From the NCBI GenBank assembly GCA_025920705.1, contig JAPDLJ010000001.1, forward strand, positions 124,001 through 188,000: a DNA stretch of 64,000 nt, written 5' to 3'. Each line of letters starts with the position of its first letter. Position 1 is the stretch's first letter. A program made the position numbers and the translations under genes. Source of the stretch: Candidatus Jingweiarchaeum tengchongense (GTDB lineage: Archaea; Nanobdellota; Nanobdellia; Jingweiarchaeales; Jingweiarchaeaceae). Below are positions 33,798-41,830 of the stretch, in pieces. The notes under the pieces were generated by a model, which ran no database searches, was not told the DNA's origin, and saw only the letters and a list, made by a program, of their open reading frames with translations.

Positions 33798-34586
33798 ATG
33801 AAAAGTATTGAGGGGAAACTAGTAAAAATTGAAGGCTTAGAGAACTTAATCGTTGTTGGAGACTTACATGGTGATTTTAATAGTTTTAAAAAAATTGTTG
33901 ATGAGTGGAGAAAACAAAAAGGTTACATCATTTTTCTTGGTGATTATGCAGACCGCGGTAGCAGTGGCTTAGAAATCATAGAAAGTCTGATGGAATTGAA
34001 GAAAGATAAGAACGTAATATTGCTCAAAGGGAATCATGAAGACTACGATAAGTATGGCCGACCTTCATTTTCACCATGTACTTTGATTCATGAAGTTGAG
34101 CAAAAAATGGGTGAATGGAAATCTTATTTTTCAAAAAAATTAGAACCATTCTTAAATGAATTGAACTTGGCTGCGATTGTAGATAAAATTTTATTTGTTC
34201 ATGGTGGTATAAGTTCAAGAATAAGAAGTATCGAAGATTTGAAGCATCCTAGTAAGCAAATAGAAGAAGATGTGATATGGAGTGATCCTAAAAGTGATTG
34301 TGGGAAAGGAGAATTCCCAAATTATAGAGGTGCTGGAGTCGAATTTGGTACAGACATTGTCCAAAAAGTGTTCAGTAAGTTGGGTGTGGATTTATTAATA
34401 AGAAGTCACCAACCCACGATTGCAAAGTATGGTCCATATTTTGCGTTAAATGACATGGTTATCATAATTTCCTCTACTGACATTTATGGGGGAATACCGC
34501 ATTACTTAAACATACCAGGAAACAAAATTGATGCAATTGCCAAAAATTCAAGAGAAATTTTGAAATACACAAAATTTTTACATTAA
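33798..34586 (+). CDS. PPP-family serine/threonine protein phosphatase
   Basis: This 262-residue protein has the complete PPP metal site: GDLHGDF (residues 22-28), LGDYADRGSSGLE, KGNHED and VHGGIS, with a later RSHQP His motif. This is the PP1/PP2A-type fold. Archaeal members dephosphorylate Ser/Thr/Tyr residues, and diadenosine-tetraphosphatase activity is an alternative for this superfamily. It is transcribed divergently from rtcB across a 61-nt region with TATA-like runs (GATATATAAAG), and converges on archease with 4-nt overlap. Confidence 0.85.
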   Translation: MKSIEGKLVKIEGLENLIVVGDLHGDFNSFKKIVDEWRKQKGYIIFLGDYADRGSSGLEIIESLMELKKDKNVILLKGNHEDYDKYGRPSFSPCTLIHEVEQKMGEWKSYFSKKLEPFLNELNLAAIVDKILFVHGGISSRIRSIEDLKHPSKQIEEDVIWSDPKSDCGKGEFPNYRGAGVEFGTDIVQKVFSKLGVDLLIRSHQPTIAKYGPYFALNDMVIIISSTDIYGGIPHYLNIPGNKIDAIAKNSREILKYTKFLH

Positions 34587-35008
34587 ATGTCTAAGACAAC
34601 ATGAACGAAGAAATTGGAATCTTTTTTTCCAATGTCCATATTAAAGTAAGTAACTGCTTTAATTGCTGTCCTTGGCTCATGTTTATTCTCATCAAATTTT
34701 TCACCCATTGCTCTTGCTTCCAGCTTCCACACACCAGTAGTTTTCCATATTTTTATCACCTTAACTTTACCAAAGACAAGATCTTCTGCGTCATGAAATA
34801 TTAGAAACTTCTCAAGAAAATCATAAAGTAGGCTCTTCATATCCTCACTTTGTATACTAATTTCTTTTGTTGTTTTCAATTCGACTTTCTTTGTATTTAC
34901 CATCACTTCTTGAAGTGCAATTGCAGCATTTTCGAATGCTTCCTCAATCGTTTTACCTTGGGCTTCGTATTCAACATCTGCTGTGTGTCTGAAAAATTTA
35001 ATTTTCAT
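34583..35008 (-). CDS. Archease, RtcB activator
   Basis: This 141-residue protein reads FFRHTADVEYEAQGKTIEEAFENAA, then SLLYDFLEKFLIFHD and EPRTAIKAVTYFNMDIG, the archease signature with the metal-binding HTAD-V and C-terminal VVLDI. Archease speeds RtcB guanylylation and allows multiple turnover. The gene overlaps the PIN-domain gene by 4 nt. Confidence 0.94.
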   Translation of the reverse strand: MKIKFFRHTADVEYEAQGKTIEEAFENAAIALQEVMVNTKKVELKTTKEISIQSEDMKSLLYDFLEKFLIFHDAEDLVFGKVKVIKIWKTTGVWKLEARAMGEKFDENKHEPRTAIKAVTYFNMDIGKKDSNFFVHVVLDI

Positions 35009-35448
35009 TTTCTCTTTGTTATTTTTAGGATGTAATTTTTAAACTCTTCTTTTTTCTCATCATCATTTAATCCAATTTGGGTTGCATATCTATATATTAT
35101 TTCTTCTATTCCATTTCCCTTAAAAACATTGTCTGTAGAAGCAATTGGCATATCATACAACAACGATGCAATTATTAAGCTCAGATCTGCAAGGTGCTTT
35201 TTTTTACGTTCTCTTATCTGCTTGTGATACTTATCATATACTTTCATTAAGAGTGTTTCAACAGAAGGTACTCCAGACTTCTTTGGTAATATTTTCAAAT
35301 TTTTCGGTATGCGTTTTTTTGGAATTTCGGCGTAGACCGTTTGTGTGGTGTAAATTTCTTTGTCTCTAAGAAAATCTGCCAATGTTGGATCTACTTTGTT
35401 AATATCATAAAATACGTTTGTATCAACCAAAACTGCATTTTTCTTCAT
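35005..35448 (-). CDS. PIN-domain ribonuclease
   Basis: This 147-residue protein has the PIN acidic residues in VLVDTNVFYD (N-terminus), an Ala-Glu in TVYAEIPKK, and ADLSLIIASLLYDMPIASTDN near residue 115. The segment between has a basic KKRIPKNLKILPKK stretch. No antitoxin-like partner is adjacent. Instead it is translationally coupled to archease, so RNA processing is more likely than a toxin role (inference). A GIEEIIYRYATQIGL helix closes the fold. Confidence 0.75.
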   Translation of the reverse strand: MKKNAVLVDTNVFYDINKVDPTLADFLRDKEIYTTQTVYAEIPKKRIPKNLKILPKKSGVPSVETLLMKVYDKYHKQIRERKKKHLADLSLIIASLLYDMPIASTDNVFKGNGIEEIIYRYATQIGLNDDEKKEEFKNYILKITKRK

Positions 35449-35499
35449 AATTATAACTGAGAAGAAGTCATTTTATATTTTTAATGGAATATAATACTT

Positions 35500-36003
35500 A
35501 TGGATATGGATGATTATTATGATAAAATAGCCAGGGGCTATGATGAACTTTACTTTGAAGAGCAAATGGACAAGTTAGAAAAGATTGAGAAGTTCGTAAA
35601 GTTTGATAAAGAGGATGTTGTACTTGACATTGGCTGCGGGACAGGTAAGATAACAAAGATAATAAAAGACAAAGTAAAGATGATTATCGGTATTGATATA
35701 TCAAGAGAAATGGCAAGGCTAACAAAAAAGAATCTCGTACCTTGCATTGTAGCAGATGCTGAAAATTTACCTTTCAAGAGGAATAAATTTGATAAAATTA
35801 TTTGTCTAACAGTAATACAGAATATTGAAGATCAGAAAATGGCAATAAATGAGATGGAAAGGGTCTGCAAAAAAGGTGGGATGATAATACTGACGATGAT
35901 GAAAAGAAGCAAGCGGGTCCACTTCTTGAGATACTTAATGGATAAGGGTACTTTATTTATTGGAGACATTGGTAAGGATTTTTTATTTATTTTGAAATTT
36001 TAG
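35500..36003 (+). CDS. Class I SAM-dependent methyltransferase (Methyltransf_11 type)
   Basis: This 167-residue protein has DYYDKIARGYDELY at the N-terminus, motif I VVLDIGCGTGKITKII, motif II acidic residue in IIGIDIS, and AENLPFKRNKFDKIICLTVIQ. These are features of small-molecule or tRNA-type methyltransferases. It is shorter than usual at the C-terminus (about 200-230 expected), ending soon after GGMIILTMM, and overlaps the convergent HAD gene by 17 nt. The substrate is unknown. Confidence 0.75.
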   Translation: MDMDDYYDKIARGYDELYFEEQMDKLEKIEKFVKFDKEDVVLDIGCGTGKITKIIKDKVKMIIGIDISREMARLTKKNLVPCIVADAENLPFKRNKFDKIICLTVIQNIEDQKMAINEMERVCKKGGMIILTMMKRSKRVHFLRYLMDKGTLFIGDIGKDFLFILKF

Positions 36004-36667
36004 GAAAATACTGGAGAATTTCACTTAGATTGTTCTTGTTTATGATAACATCCGCCACTTTTTTCAATCTTGCGTCGTTGGAATTAAATGCAATTGAAAA
36101 TGCACATTTCTTAAAAAGTAAATAGTCATTCCAACTATCTCCAATTGCTGCGCATTCATCTAACTTTATATTAAACTTTTTACATATTTTGATTAAACTT
36201 TTGAACTTTCCAACGAAATCCTTTCTATGAAAATCAGAATTTACATCTACACCAATCAGGTTTCCTCTTTGATCAAAAATTGCCTTACTACCGTGAATCA
36301 CTTCATCGACTCCTAATATTTTTTTAATGTTAATTGATACGTCTAGGCTTCCGGATATTACAACGATTTTGTACCCTCTTTTTTTCAGTTCATGAATTGT
36401 TTTTCTCACACCAGGATTAAGTTGTAGCATCACTTTTTTAAAAAAATTGAGTAAGTGGGTCTTCTTTGGTTTTGCATTTTTTATCCAGATTTTTATGATA
36501 ATTTCTGCCCACTTCTTATATGTAATCTTGTTTGCCATATACATATTAAAATATTTTTTGTCCTCTTCTTCACTAATACCAAATTTCTTATTAAGCGTAA
36601 ACCAACTAGATGAATTTTTTGTTAATATCCCTTCCAAGTCAAAAACAATCAATCTTATTTTTCTCAT
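35987..36667 (-). CDS. HAD-superfamily phosphatase (SerB-like)
   Basis: This 226-residue protein has HAD motif I FDLEGIL (D-x-E instead of the usual D-x-D), motif II VISGSLDV, motif III Lys around HRKDFVGK and motif IV CAAIGDSWNDYLLFK. The overall order resembles phosphoserine phosphatase. The Glu in motif I occurs in some archaeal HAD proteins, so activity is not excluded. It is coupled by ATGA to the gene upstream, which suggests a shared function. Confidence 0.75.
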   Translation of the reverse strand: MRKIRLIVFDLEGILTKNSSSWFTLNKKFGISEEEDKKYFNMYMANKITYKKWAEIIIKIWIKNAKPKKTHLLNFFKKVMLQLNPGVRKTIHELKKRGYKIVVISGSLDVSINIKKILGVDEVIHGSKAIFDQRGNLIGVDVNSDFHRKDFVGKFKSLIKICKKFNIKLDECAAIGDSWNDYLLFKKCAFSIAFNSNDARLKKVADVIINKNNLSEILQYFPKISK

Positions 36668-37257
36668 TTTGTTTTTGTCCTAGAAACTACTTTTGGACCA
36701 AATAGTAAAAATATGGGTGGAGTTAATAGCTCAGTTAATGTATTTAACGATTTAAAAATTTCTTCTTCATCTGTTTGTTTTAATTTATTTACATCAATGA
36801 ATAGTCTTGGTTTTCTTGGCCTTGAAATTACACTCATGTCTGGGAACCCAAGTTCTCTTGGATAAGTAAGATCTTCGATGCTTGGTACATCGTCAAAGAT
36901 ATGCGTATGGTGTATTATCACATAAAAATTGTCTTTTTTGAGCAAGGATTGCAGCGCTTGGTCTTCTTCATAATTACAATAAACTCCATCGATGTCTCTA
37001 TCAACGATCACACCCAAATCCTCAAGTTTTTCAGTAGATAAAGTTTTGATTTCAGAATCTTTATATGCAAACAAATCATATCTCTCCTTTCTTTCTTTCA
37101 ATGATTTCTCTAGGGAAGCATCCATCTCATTTATAATTTCAGTTGGAAGCGATGGTTCTGGATAGATTATAAATTTTTGAAATGTTTGCGCAGCTTCTAA
37201 AACTCTTTTATACATACCAAATGGCTTAACATTCAAATTTAACCTCATTAGAAGCAC
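36664..37257 (-). CDS. Unknown protein with JAB/MPN-like segment
   Basis: This 197-residue protein belongs to no family I recognise with confidence. The central segment FYVIIHHTHIFDDVPSIEDL, followed by GFPDMSVIS and RLFIDVN, resembles the JAMM metal site (HxH...S-x2-D) and the strand after it in JAB/MPN isopeptidases, but the loop between the second His and Ser has 6 rather than 7 residues. No obvious upstream catalytic Glu is identified. There is no membrane segment. It precedes the HAD phosphatase with a 4-nt overlap and starts 29 nt after tRNA-Ser. Confidence 0.45.
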   Translation of the reverse strand: MLLMRLNLNVKPFGMYKRVLEAAQTFQKFIIYPEPSLPTEIINEMDASLEKSLKERKERYDLFAYKDSEIKTLSTEKLEDLGVIVDRDIDGVYCNYEEDQALQSLLKKDNFYVIIHHTHIFDDVPSIEDLTYPRELGFPDMSVISRPRKPRLFIDVNKLKQTDEEEIFKSLNTLTELLTPPIFLLFGPKVVSRTKTK

Positions 37258-37286
37258 ATAGAATCAAGCGTATTTAAAAATTTCCA

Positions 37287-37371
37287 CGCCAGGGCTGGGA
37301 TTCGAACCCAGGCAGGGCAGAAGCCCAACAAGCTTAGCAGGCTTGCCCCTTAACCGCTTGGGTACCCTGGC
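37287..37371 (-). tRNA. tRNA-Ser (GCT)
   Basis: This is an 85-nt class II tRNA. Acceptor GCCAGGG/CCCTGGC and anticodon stem CAAGC/GCTTG hold loop CTGCTAA (anticodon GCT). The long variable arm TGGGCTTCTGCCC and T arm CTGGG TTCGAAT CCCAG are identical to those of tRNA-Ser(TGA) at 8.1 kb. Discriminator is G. Confidence 0.95.
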
Positions 37372-37422
37372 ACTTATTATTTAATGTAAAGGATTTAAAT
37401 CAATTTTGCTTTATTAATTTAT

Positions 37423-39378
37423 ATGGTTAAGATAAAATCGATTTGTCCTCACTGTGGATGTGGTTGCTATCTTCTATATGAAGTTGAAAATGGAAAATTA
37501 ATTAAAGTTTATCCGGATAAAAGTGATCCAGTAAGTGAAGGTAAACCTTGTATTAAGGGTTTGACTTGTTATGAAGCAATATATGAGGGTAGAATAAAGC
37601 AACCAATGATAAGAGAAAAAAAGAATTCGGAACTAAGACCTGTTTCTTGGAGGGAAGCGATTGATTTTATTTATGAAAAAACGAAGGGTATTGCACCAGA
37701 GGAAATATTTTTTAATGCATCTGGAAAAACAACGAATGAAAATAATTATATTATCCAAAAGTTTGCTAGAATTGTTTTTAAGACAAATAATGTTGATAAC
37801 TGCTGTGGTCGCCTCTGTCATTTGGCAACCGTACTCGCCGTAAAGCAAACATATGGTACTTCTATAAATCCATATTACATGAATGACTTGAGAGAATTGG
37901 ATTGTATTTTTTTAATAGGAACAAATCCAAGATCAAATTATCCGGTGGCGTTTAATAGGATTTTAGATGCAAAGAAGAAGGGTGCAAAGATAATTTCAGT
38001 ACAAAGTGTATTAAATTTGACCTCTGAATTCGCAGATCTACCAGTAACGATCGCGCATGGGACTGAGCTTGTACTCTTGAATGGTATCATAAATTTCTTA
38101 ATCAAAAATAAATTTTATGATAAGGAAGTAGAAAGCATACATGGTTTTTCTGAACTTTGTAGTACGGTTGAAAAATACGAACCTAGTTTGGTTTGTGAAA
38201 CGTGTGAAATCGATAGAAAAACATTCGATGAGATTACGAGAATGGTCAAAGAATCAAAAAATTTTGGATTAATGCACGGTATGGGAGTCACGCAGCATGT
38301 GAATGGAATAGAGAATGTTTTTGGGTTATTAAATCTAGTTCTATTGAAAAAAGGTAAGATATTGTCACTCAGGGGAGAGGTGAACGTGCAAGGCGCAGGA
38401 AATATGGGATGTCTACCTGAATTTTTACCCATTGGTCCGATGGTACTTTATAAAAAACTTGAAGAAATTTGGAATTATAAGTTGTCTTACAATAAGGGGA
38501 GGTCAATCACAGAAGCACTATTGATAAGTCCGGTCAAGGTTGCTTTTATTACAGAAATGAATCCCGCGCAGTCATTACCAAACTTAAATCAGGTACATAA
38601 AAACCTTAGAAAAATGTTTTTAGTTTACATAAATCCATTCTTCAATATTACTTCAACATTTGCAGATGTGATACTTCCATGCCCAACGATCATTGAAGAA
38701 ACAGGTACTATCACAAATGGTGAAGGTAGAATAAGGTTGGTAAACAAAGTGATTGAACCGTTTGGAGAGTCTAAATCTGTTTGGAAAATAATGAAGGAAT
38801 TAGCAGTTAAATATGGTCATGAAAAATATTTTAATTATGAAAGTGAAAGACAGATTTTCAATGAAATTACGCAGGTGATAAAAGACTACGAAGTTGATGC
38901 TGATAAGGTCTATTCTGGAGAAGAAGCGTTCATGAATAAAAAAATTAGATTTCTTAGATTTAATCCAAGTGAATTTGAGGGAGTAGAAGTAGTTAGGAGT
39001 AAAGAGTATCCATTCATCCTTGTAACTGCAAGGTCCCAGTTCCATTTTTTAACTGGAGACATCACAAGTAGATGTCCAACATTATTAAAGATGGAAAAAG
39101 AGGCACATTGTTTAATAAATAGTAAGGATGCTGGGGAACTTGGTGTCAAGGATGGAGAATTTGTAATCGTTGAATCAAGTAGTGGACAAATCAGAGTAAA
39201 ATTGAAAATAGATAATAGAATCCCGGATAAGACGATAGTAATTCCATTCCATTTCAGAAATGTACTTGTAAACAAATTGATGCCAACCCAATTTGATGAA
39301 AAAACATTCACACCAAATTATAAAGTGGTAGCAGTAAGAATAAGAAAAAAAGAAGAAGATTATTTTTCTATTGGATAG
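37423..39378 (+). CDS. Formate-dehydrogenase-like molybdopterin oxidoreductase, catalytic subunit
   Basis: This 651-residue protein has an N-terminal 4Fe-4S site C8-x2-C11-x3-C15-x27-C43, then NVDNCCGRLCHLATV, in which C132 aligns with the Mo-coordinating Cys (Sec in some enzymes) of formate dehydrogenases. Later segments include GTNPRSNYPVAFNRIL, FADVILPCPTIIEETGTITN and, in the C-terminal domain, RSQFHFLTGDITSR. It lacks N-terminal ferredoxin domains. No FdhB, hydrogenase, membrane anchor or molybdenum-cofactor gene is adjacent, so its electron acceptor is unknown. Formate is the likely but not certain substrate. Confidence 0.83.
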   Translation: MVKIKSICPHCGCGCYLLYEVENGKLIKVYPDKSDPVSEGKPCIKGLTCYEAIYEGRIKQPMIREKKNSELRPVSWREAIDFIYEKTKGIAPEEIFFNASGKTTNENNYIIQKFARIVFKTNNVDNCCGRLCHLATVLAVKQTYGTSINPYYMNDLRELDCIFLIGTNPRSNYPVAFNRILDAKKKGAKIISVQSVLNLTSEFADLPVTIAHGTELVLLNGIINFLIKNKFYDKEVESIHGFSELCSTVEKYEPSLVCETCEIDRKTFDEITRMVKESKNFGLMHGMGVTQHVNGIENVFGLLNLVLLKKGKILSLRGEVNVQGAGNMGCLPEFLPIGPMVLYKKLEEIWNYKLSYNKGRSITEALLISPVKVAFITEMNPAQSLPNLNQVHKNLRKMFLVYINPFFNITSTFADVILPCPTIIEETGTITNGEGRIRLVNKVIEPFGESKSVWKIMKELAVKYGHEKYFNYESERQIFNEITQVIKDYEVDADKVYSGEEAFMNKKIRFLRFNPSEFEGVEVVRSKEYPFILVTARSQFHFLTGDITSRCPTLLKMEKEAHCLINSKDAGELGVKDGEFVIVESSSGQIRVKLKIDNRIPDKTIVIPFHFRNVLVNKLMPTQFDEKTFTPNYKVVAVRIRKKEEDYFSIG

Positions 39379-39527
39379 TTATCTATCTTTCCCCACCAGA
39401 ACATGTCTTTTATGCAATAGTATCCCCAACATCCCAACCAGCGGACTGCCAGGTCATCACCGCATTTTGGACACTTTTTAGGTACAAATGTAATCTTGAT
39501 TTCTTTTTCTTTCAAAGATTTTTTCAT
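39360..39527 (-). CDS. Small zinc-ribbon protein, 55 aa
   Basis: This minus-strand ORF reads MKKSLKEKEIKITFVPKKCP, then KCG and LGCWGYYCIKDMFWWGKID. The four Cys (CPKCG and CWGYYC) could bind zinc, and the C-terminal half is unusually Trp-rich. An AAGGTGATGAAATG arrangement gives a good Shine-Dalgarno sequence directly after tRNA-Trp (13 nt away). It overlaps the convergent molybdoenzyme gene by 19 nt. No family is recognised. Confidence 0.6.
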   Translation of the reverse strand: MKKSLKEKEIKITFVPKKCPKCGDDLAVRWLGCWGYYCIKDMFWWGKIDNYPIEK

Positions 39528-39540
39528 TTCATCACCTTAA

Positions 39541-39644
39541 TGGGGCTGCAGGGATTTGAACCCTGGTTTTTGGGTTTCTTCATCTTTAAATCTGCGCTCC
39601 AGTCTGCTGGAGCCCAATGTCCTACCGTGCTAGACTACAGCCCC
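39541..39644 (-). tRNA. tRNA-Trp (CCA) with 31-nt intron
   Basis: The mature 73-nt cloverleaf has acceptor GGGGCTG/CAGCCCC, anticodon stem TTGGG/CCCAA and T arm CAGGG TTCAAAT CCCTG, with discriminator A. The anticodon loop is CTCCAG...A, interrupted after position 37 by 31 nt. Removing these restores a normal 7-nt loop with anticodon CCA. The intron end pairs with the anticodon (CTCCAG with CTGGAG). Splicing endonuclease and RtcB would process it. Confidence 0.9.
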
Positions 39645-39661
39645 ATATAAAAATATTAAGC

Positions 39662-40852
39662 TCATTTTTTAAACTTTAAGTTTATCGTTAATACAAGTAT
39701 AATAAATGAAAGCACTGCACAAAAAAGAAATGTTTTCGTATAACTAACTCTTTGGAGTAAAAAACCACCGATCAATGGTCCAGCGAATATCCCAATATCT
39801 TGTAACATTGAAAATAGACCTGTAAAAATACCACGTTGCTCATTCTTTGATATATCAACAATAATTGAATTGGTACTCAGATAAAAAATGATGTTCGAAA
39901 GGCTTATTATACCAAGTAGCAAAAAAATGATAAAGATGTTTTTAAAGAGTGGGAATAGCAAGAAAGAAATAATGTAAAGTACACAAACAATTACAATTGC
40001 ATATTTTTTTCCTCTTAAATCAATAAATTCTCCAATTTTGATTTCTGAAAATATAATTGGAAGCGTTGTTAATGCGATCAGGATCCCAATGTATTCATAG
40101 CTTAGACCCATCTCATTCAAAAAAATTGGTAAGAAATTGTTAAAGAAGCTCCATATAGAAAAAAATAAGATTATAATTAATGAAAAGGGAAGGAAAAAAT
40201 GGAACAAATTTTTTATTTGTGATATATCCTCTTTTATCAATGTGATAATGCTGTGTTTTGTTGTTATTTTCAAATCTGGAAGTTTAAAGTGCACGACCAC
40301 AAGAAGCATCAAACAGATCAAACTTAACAAATAAAATGGAAGTTGCCAATAAAAGAGCGCAATAAATCCACCAATTATCGGTGCTGTTGTACTTGCCAAA
40401 TCTGAGAAGAAAGAAAAGATACTTATTCCCTCTGTTTCATATCTTTTTTGGATTGTTCTCCTTAAATAAGTCCAAACCGAATTCCAAAATAAAACTGCAA
40501 CTATCGCATGTACAACCCTTATAATTACTAATTGTCGGAATTCATTAACAAGTGCATAAAAAATGATTAAAGGCACATATATTGTAAGAGAAAAAATTAT
40601 TATCTTTTTTAAGCTATACCTATCACAGATTAAACCTACTGGTAAATCAAATATTACTCTAACTAAACCAAAAATTGAAAATATAAATCCGGTTAGTAAG
40701 ACATCTTTAGTGATTTGTTGAATTCTGATTGAAAAGATGGGAGTAAGCAAACCCCAACCAAAAGAATATAAGAATATAATAAGAAAGAATATCATTAATT
40801 GCATGTATTTCTTCTTTTTCAATATTCCAAAATAGTACTCAACGAAAACCAT
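39662..40852 (-). CDS. Major facilitator superfamily transporter
   Basis: This 396-residue protein has about 12 hydrophobic spans. The loop between helices 2 and 3 contains the MFS motif-A-like GLICDRYSLKKII, and a second copy GEFIDLRGKKYAI is in the C-terminal half. The pattern fits drug/sugar-efflux type carriers, but the substrate cannot be told. It is 17 nt upstream of tRNA-Trp on the same strand. It has no regulatory or catabolic neighbour. Confidence 0.85.
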   Translation of the reverse strand: MVFVEYYFGILKKKKYMQLMIFFLIIFLYSFGWGLLTPIFSIRIQQITKDVLLTGFIFSIFGLVRVIFDLPVGLICDRYSLKKIIIFSLTIYVPLIIFYALVNEFRQLVIIRVVHAIVAVLFWNSVWTYLRRTIQKRYETEGISIFSFFSDLASTTAPIIGGFIALFYWQLPFYLLSLICLMLLVVVHFKLPDLKITTKHSIITLIKEDISQIKNLFHFFLPFSLIIILFFSIWSFFNNFLPIFLNEMGLSYEYIGILIALTTLPIIFSEIKIGEFIDLRGKKYAIVIVCVLYIISFLLFPLFKNIFIIFLLLGIISLSNIIFYLSTNSIIVDISKNEQRGIFTGLFSMLQDIGIFAGPLIGGFLLQRVSYTKTFLFCAVLSFIILVLTINLKFKK

Positions 40853-40947
40853 TTTTTATCCCAAGTTCAAAGAATTTTAAAATAAATTCAAATTTTTAAA
40901 CATAGTTATTAGGGATAAACACATCATCAAGTGAATAATTTTAGTCA

Positions 40948-41799
40948 TTAATGCAATTCTTTGAATATGAGTTTGTTTTTTCTTCCCTTTCTTTCTTTTA
41001 TTATTATGTCCTTTTTAACAAGATCGGTTACGATTCTTGTCATTTTAGCTCTGGAAAGCTTGAGTTCTTTTCTTATTTTATTTTGATATTCAAATTTCCT
41101 TTCCATTAAAATTTGCACTACTTTTCTTTCATCTTCGCTAAATCCTTTTAAAAAGTAGGTGCTTCTTTTTTTATAAAAGTAGTAAATAAAAATTATTGAT
41201 ATGGTAACTATAAGTAGTATGAAAAATAGGAATATTTCAAGATTGAACATTGGTTCAAAATAAACTGAGAATGGAATTTCACCTTTTACATCGTACATAT
41301 TCCAACAAACAATAATTTTTTCCCCATCTGTACTCATGACACCATTTCTTGGAAAGAAACCTCCGTGAGAAATTTTAGTTCCACTTGGTAATTTGAAGCA
41401 TAAATTGAATCTCGGTGTCTCAATGGGAATTTGAACTATTGTGAAGAACAGATATTCCTCATTCCTTGTGATTAGGTCGTTCTTCCAAAATCTGATTTTT
41501 ATGTCAGTACAATTTTTTGGATAAATGTTGATATAAGAAGTACCATTAACAAAAGATACATCAAATTCTAGCCTTTTATCATTACACAGTACATAAACAT
41601 CATTTACATCCCCAAATATTACATAAGTAATCTTATCCTCAGTTAAATCTCTGATCTCAAGCTGAACAAATTCTAAAATTTTATTGTAATTGATCGCCTC
41701 CAATACAATCTCATAGTTTTGTATGGAGAAAGCATGAGTGTACGAAAATAAATAAAGAAAAATAAAAAATAAAGATAAATTCCTCAATGTCTTTGACAT
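40948..41799 (-). CDS. Membrane-anchored winged-helix transcriptional regulator
   Basis: This protein has about 283 residues. It starts with a signal peptide (MSKTLRNLSLFFIFLYLFSY), then a beta-rich extracytoplasmic domain of about 160 residues with Cys and N-glycosylation-like sites. A membrane helix (EIFLFFILLIVTISIIFIYY) follows, then a cytoplasmic winged helix (GFSEDERKVVQILMERK, then LSRAKMTRIVTDLVKKDIII). Signal sensing outside and DNA binding inside makes it a one-component regulator. I start at the ATG at 41799, 25 nt after TTTAAATAA. An ATG at 41847 would extend it by 16 residues into the upstream gene. Confidence 0.75.
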   Translation of the reverse strand: MSKTLRNLSLFFIFLYLFSYTHAFSIQNYEIVLEAINYNKILEFVQLEIRDLTEDKITYVIFGDVNDVYVLCNDKRLEFDVSFVNGTSYINIYPKNCTDIKIRFWKNDLITRNEEYLFFTIVQIPIETPRFNLCFKLPSGTKISHGGFFPRNGVMSTDGEKIIVCWNMYDVKGEIPFSVYFEPMFNLEIFLFFILLIVTISIIFIYYFYKKRSTYFLKGFSEDERKVVQILMERKFEYQNKIRKELKLSRAKMTRIVTDLVKKDIIIKERKGRKNKLIFKELH

Positions 41800-41821
41800 A
41801 TTTCTATTAATGAATTTGGCT

Positions 41822-41830
41822 TTATTTAAA
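41822..41830 (-). promoter_or_regulatory. TATA-like box for the membrane regulator gene
   Basis: TTTAAATAA on the minus strand ends about 23 nt before the ATG at 41799, the spacing expected for a leaderless transcript. It lies within the last codons of the DUF5667 gene, so the regulator may also be read from the upstream promoter. Confidence 0.35.

Noticed and set aside
35005-35448. VapC toxin of a toxin-antitoxin pair
   Set aside because: No small DNA-binding antitoxin gene is next to it, and it is coupled to archease instead.
39568-39600. Box C/D guide RNA in the tRNA-Trp intron
   Set aside because: The intron is only 31 nt and has at most a weak GATGAAG resemblance to box C. There is no room for paired C/D and guide elements.
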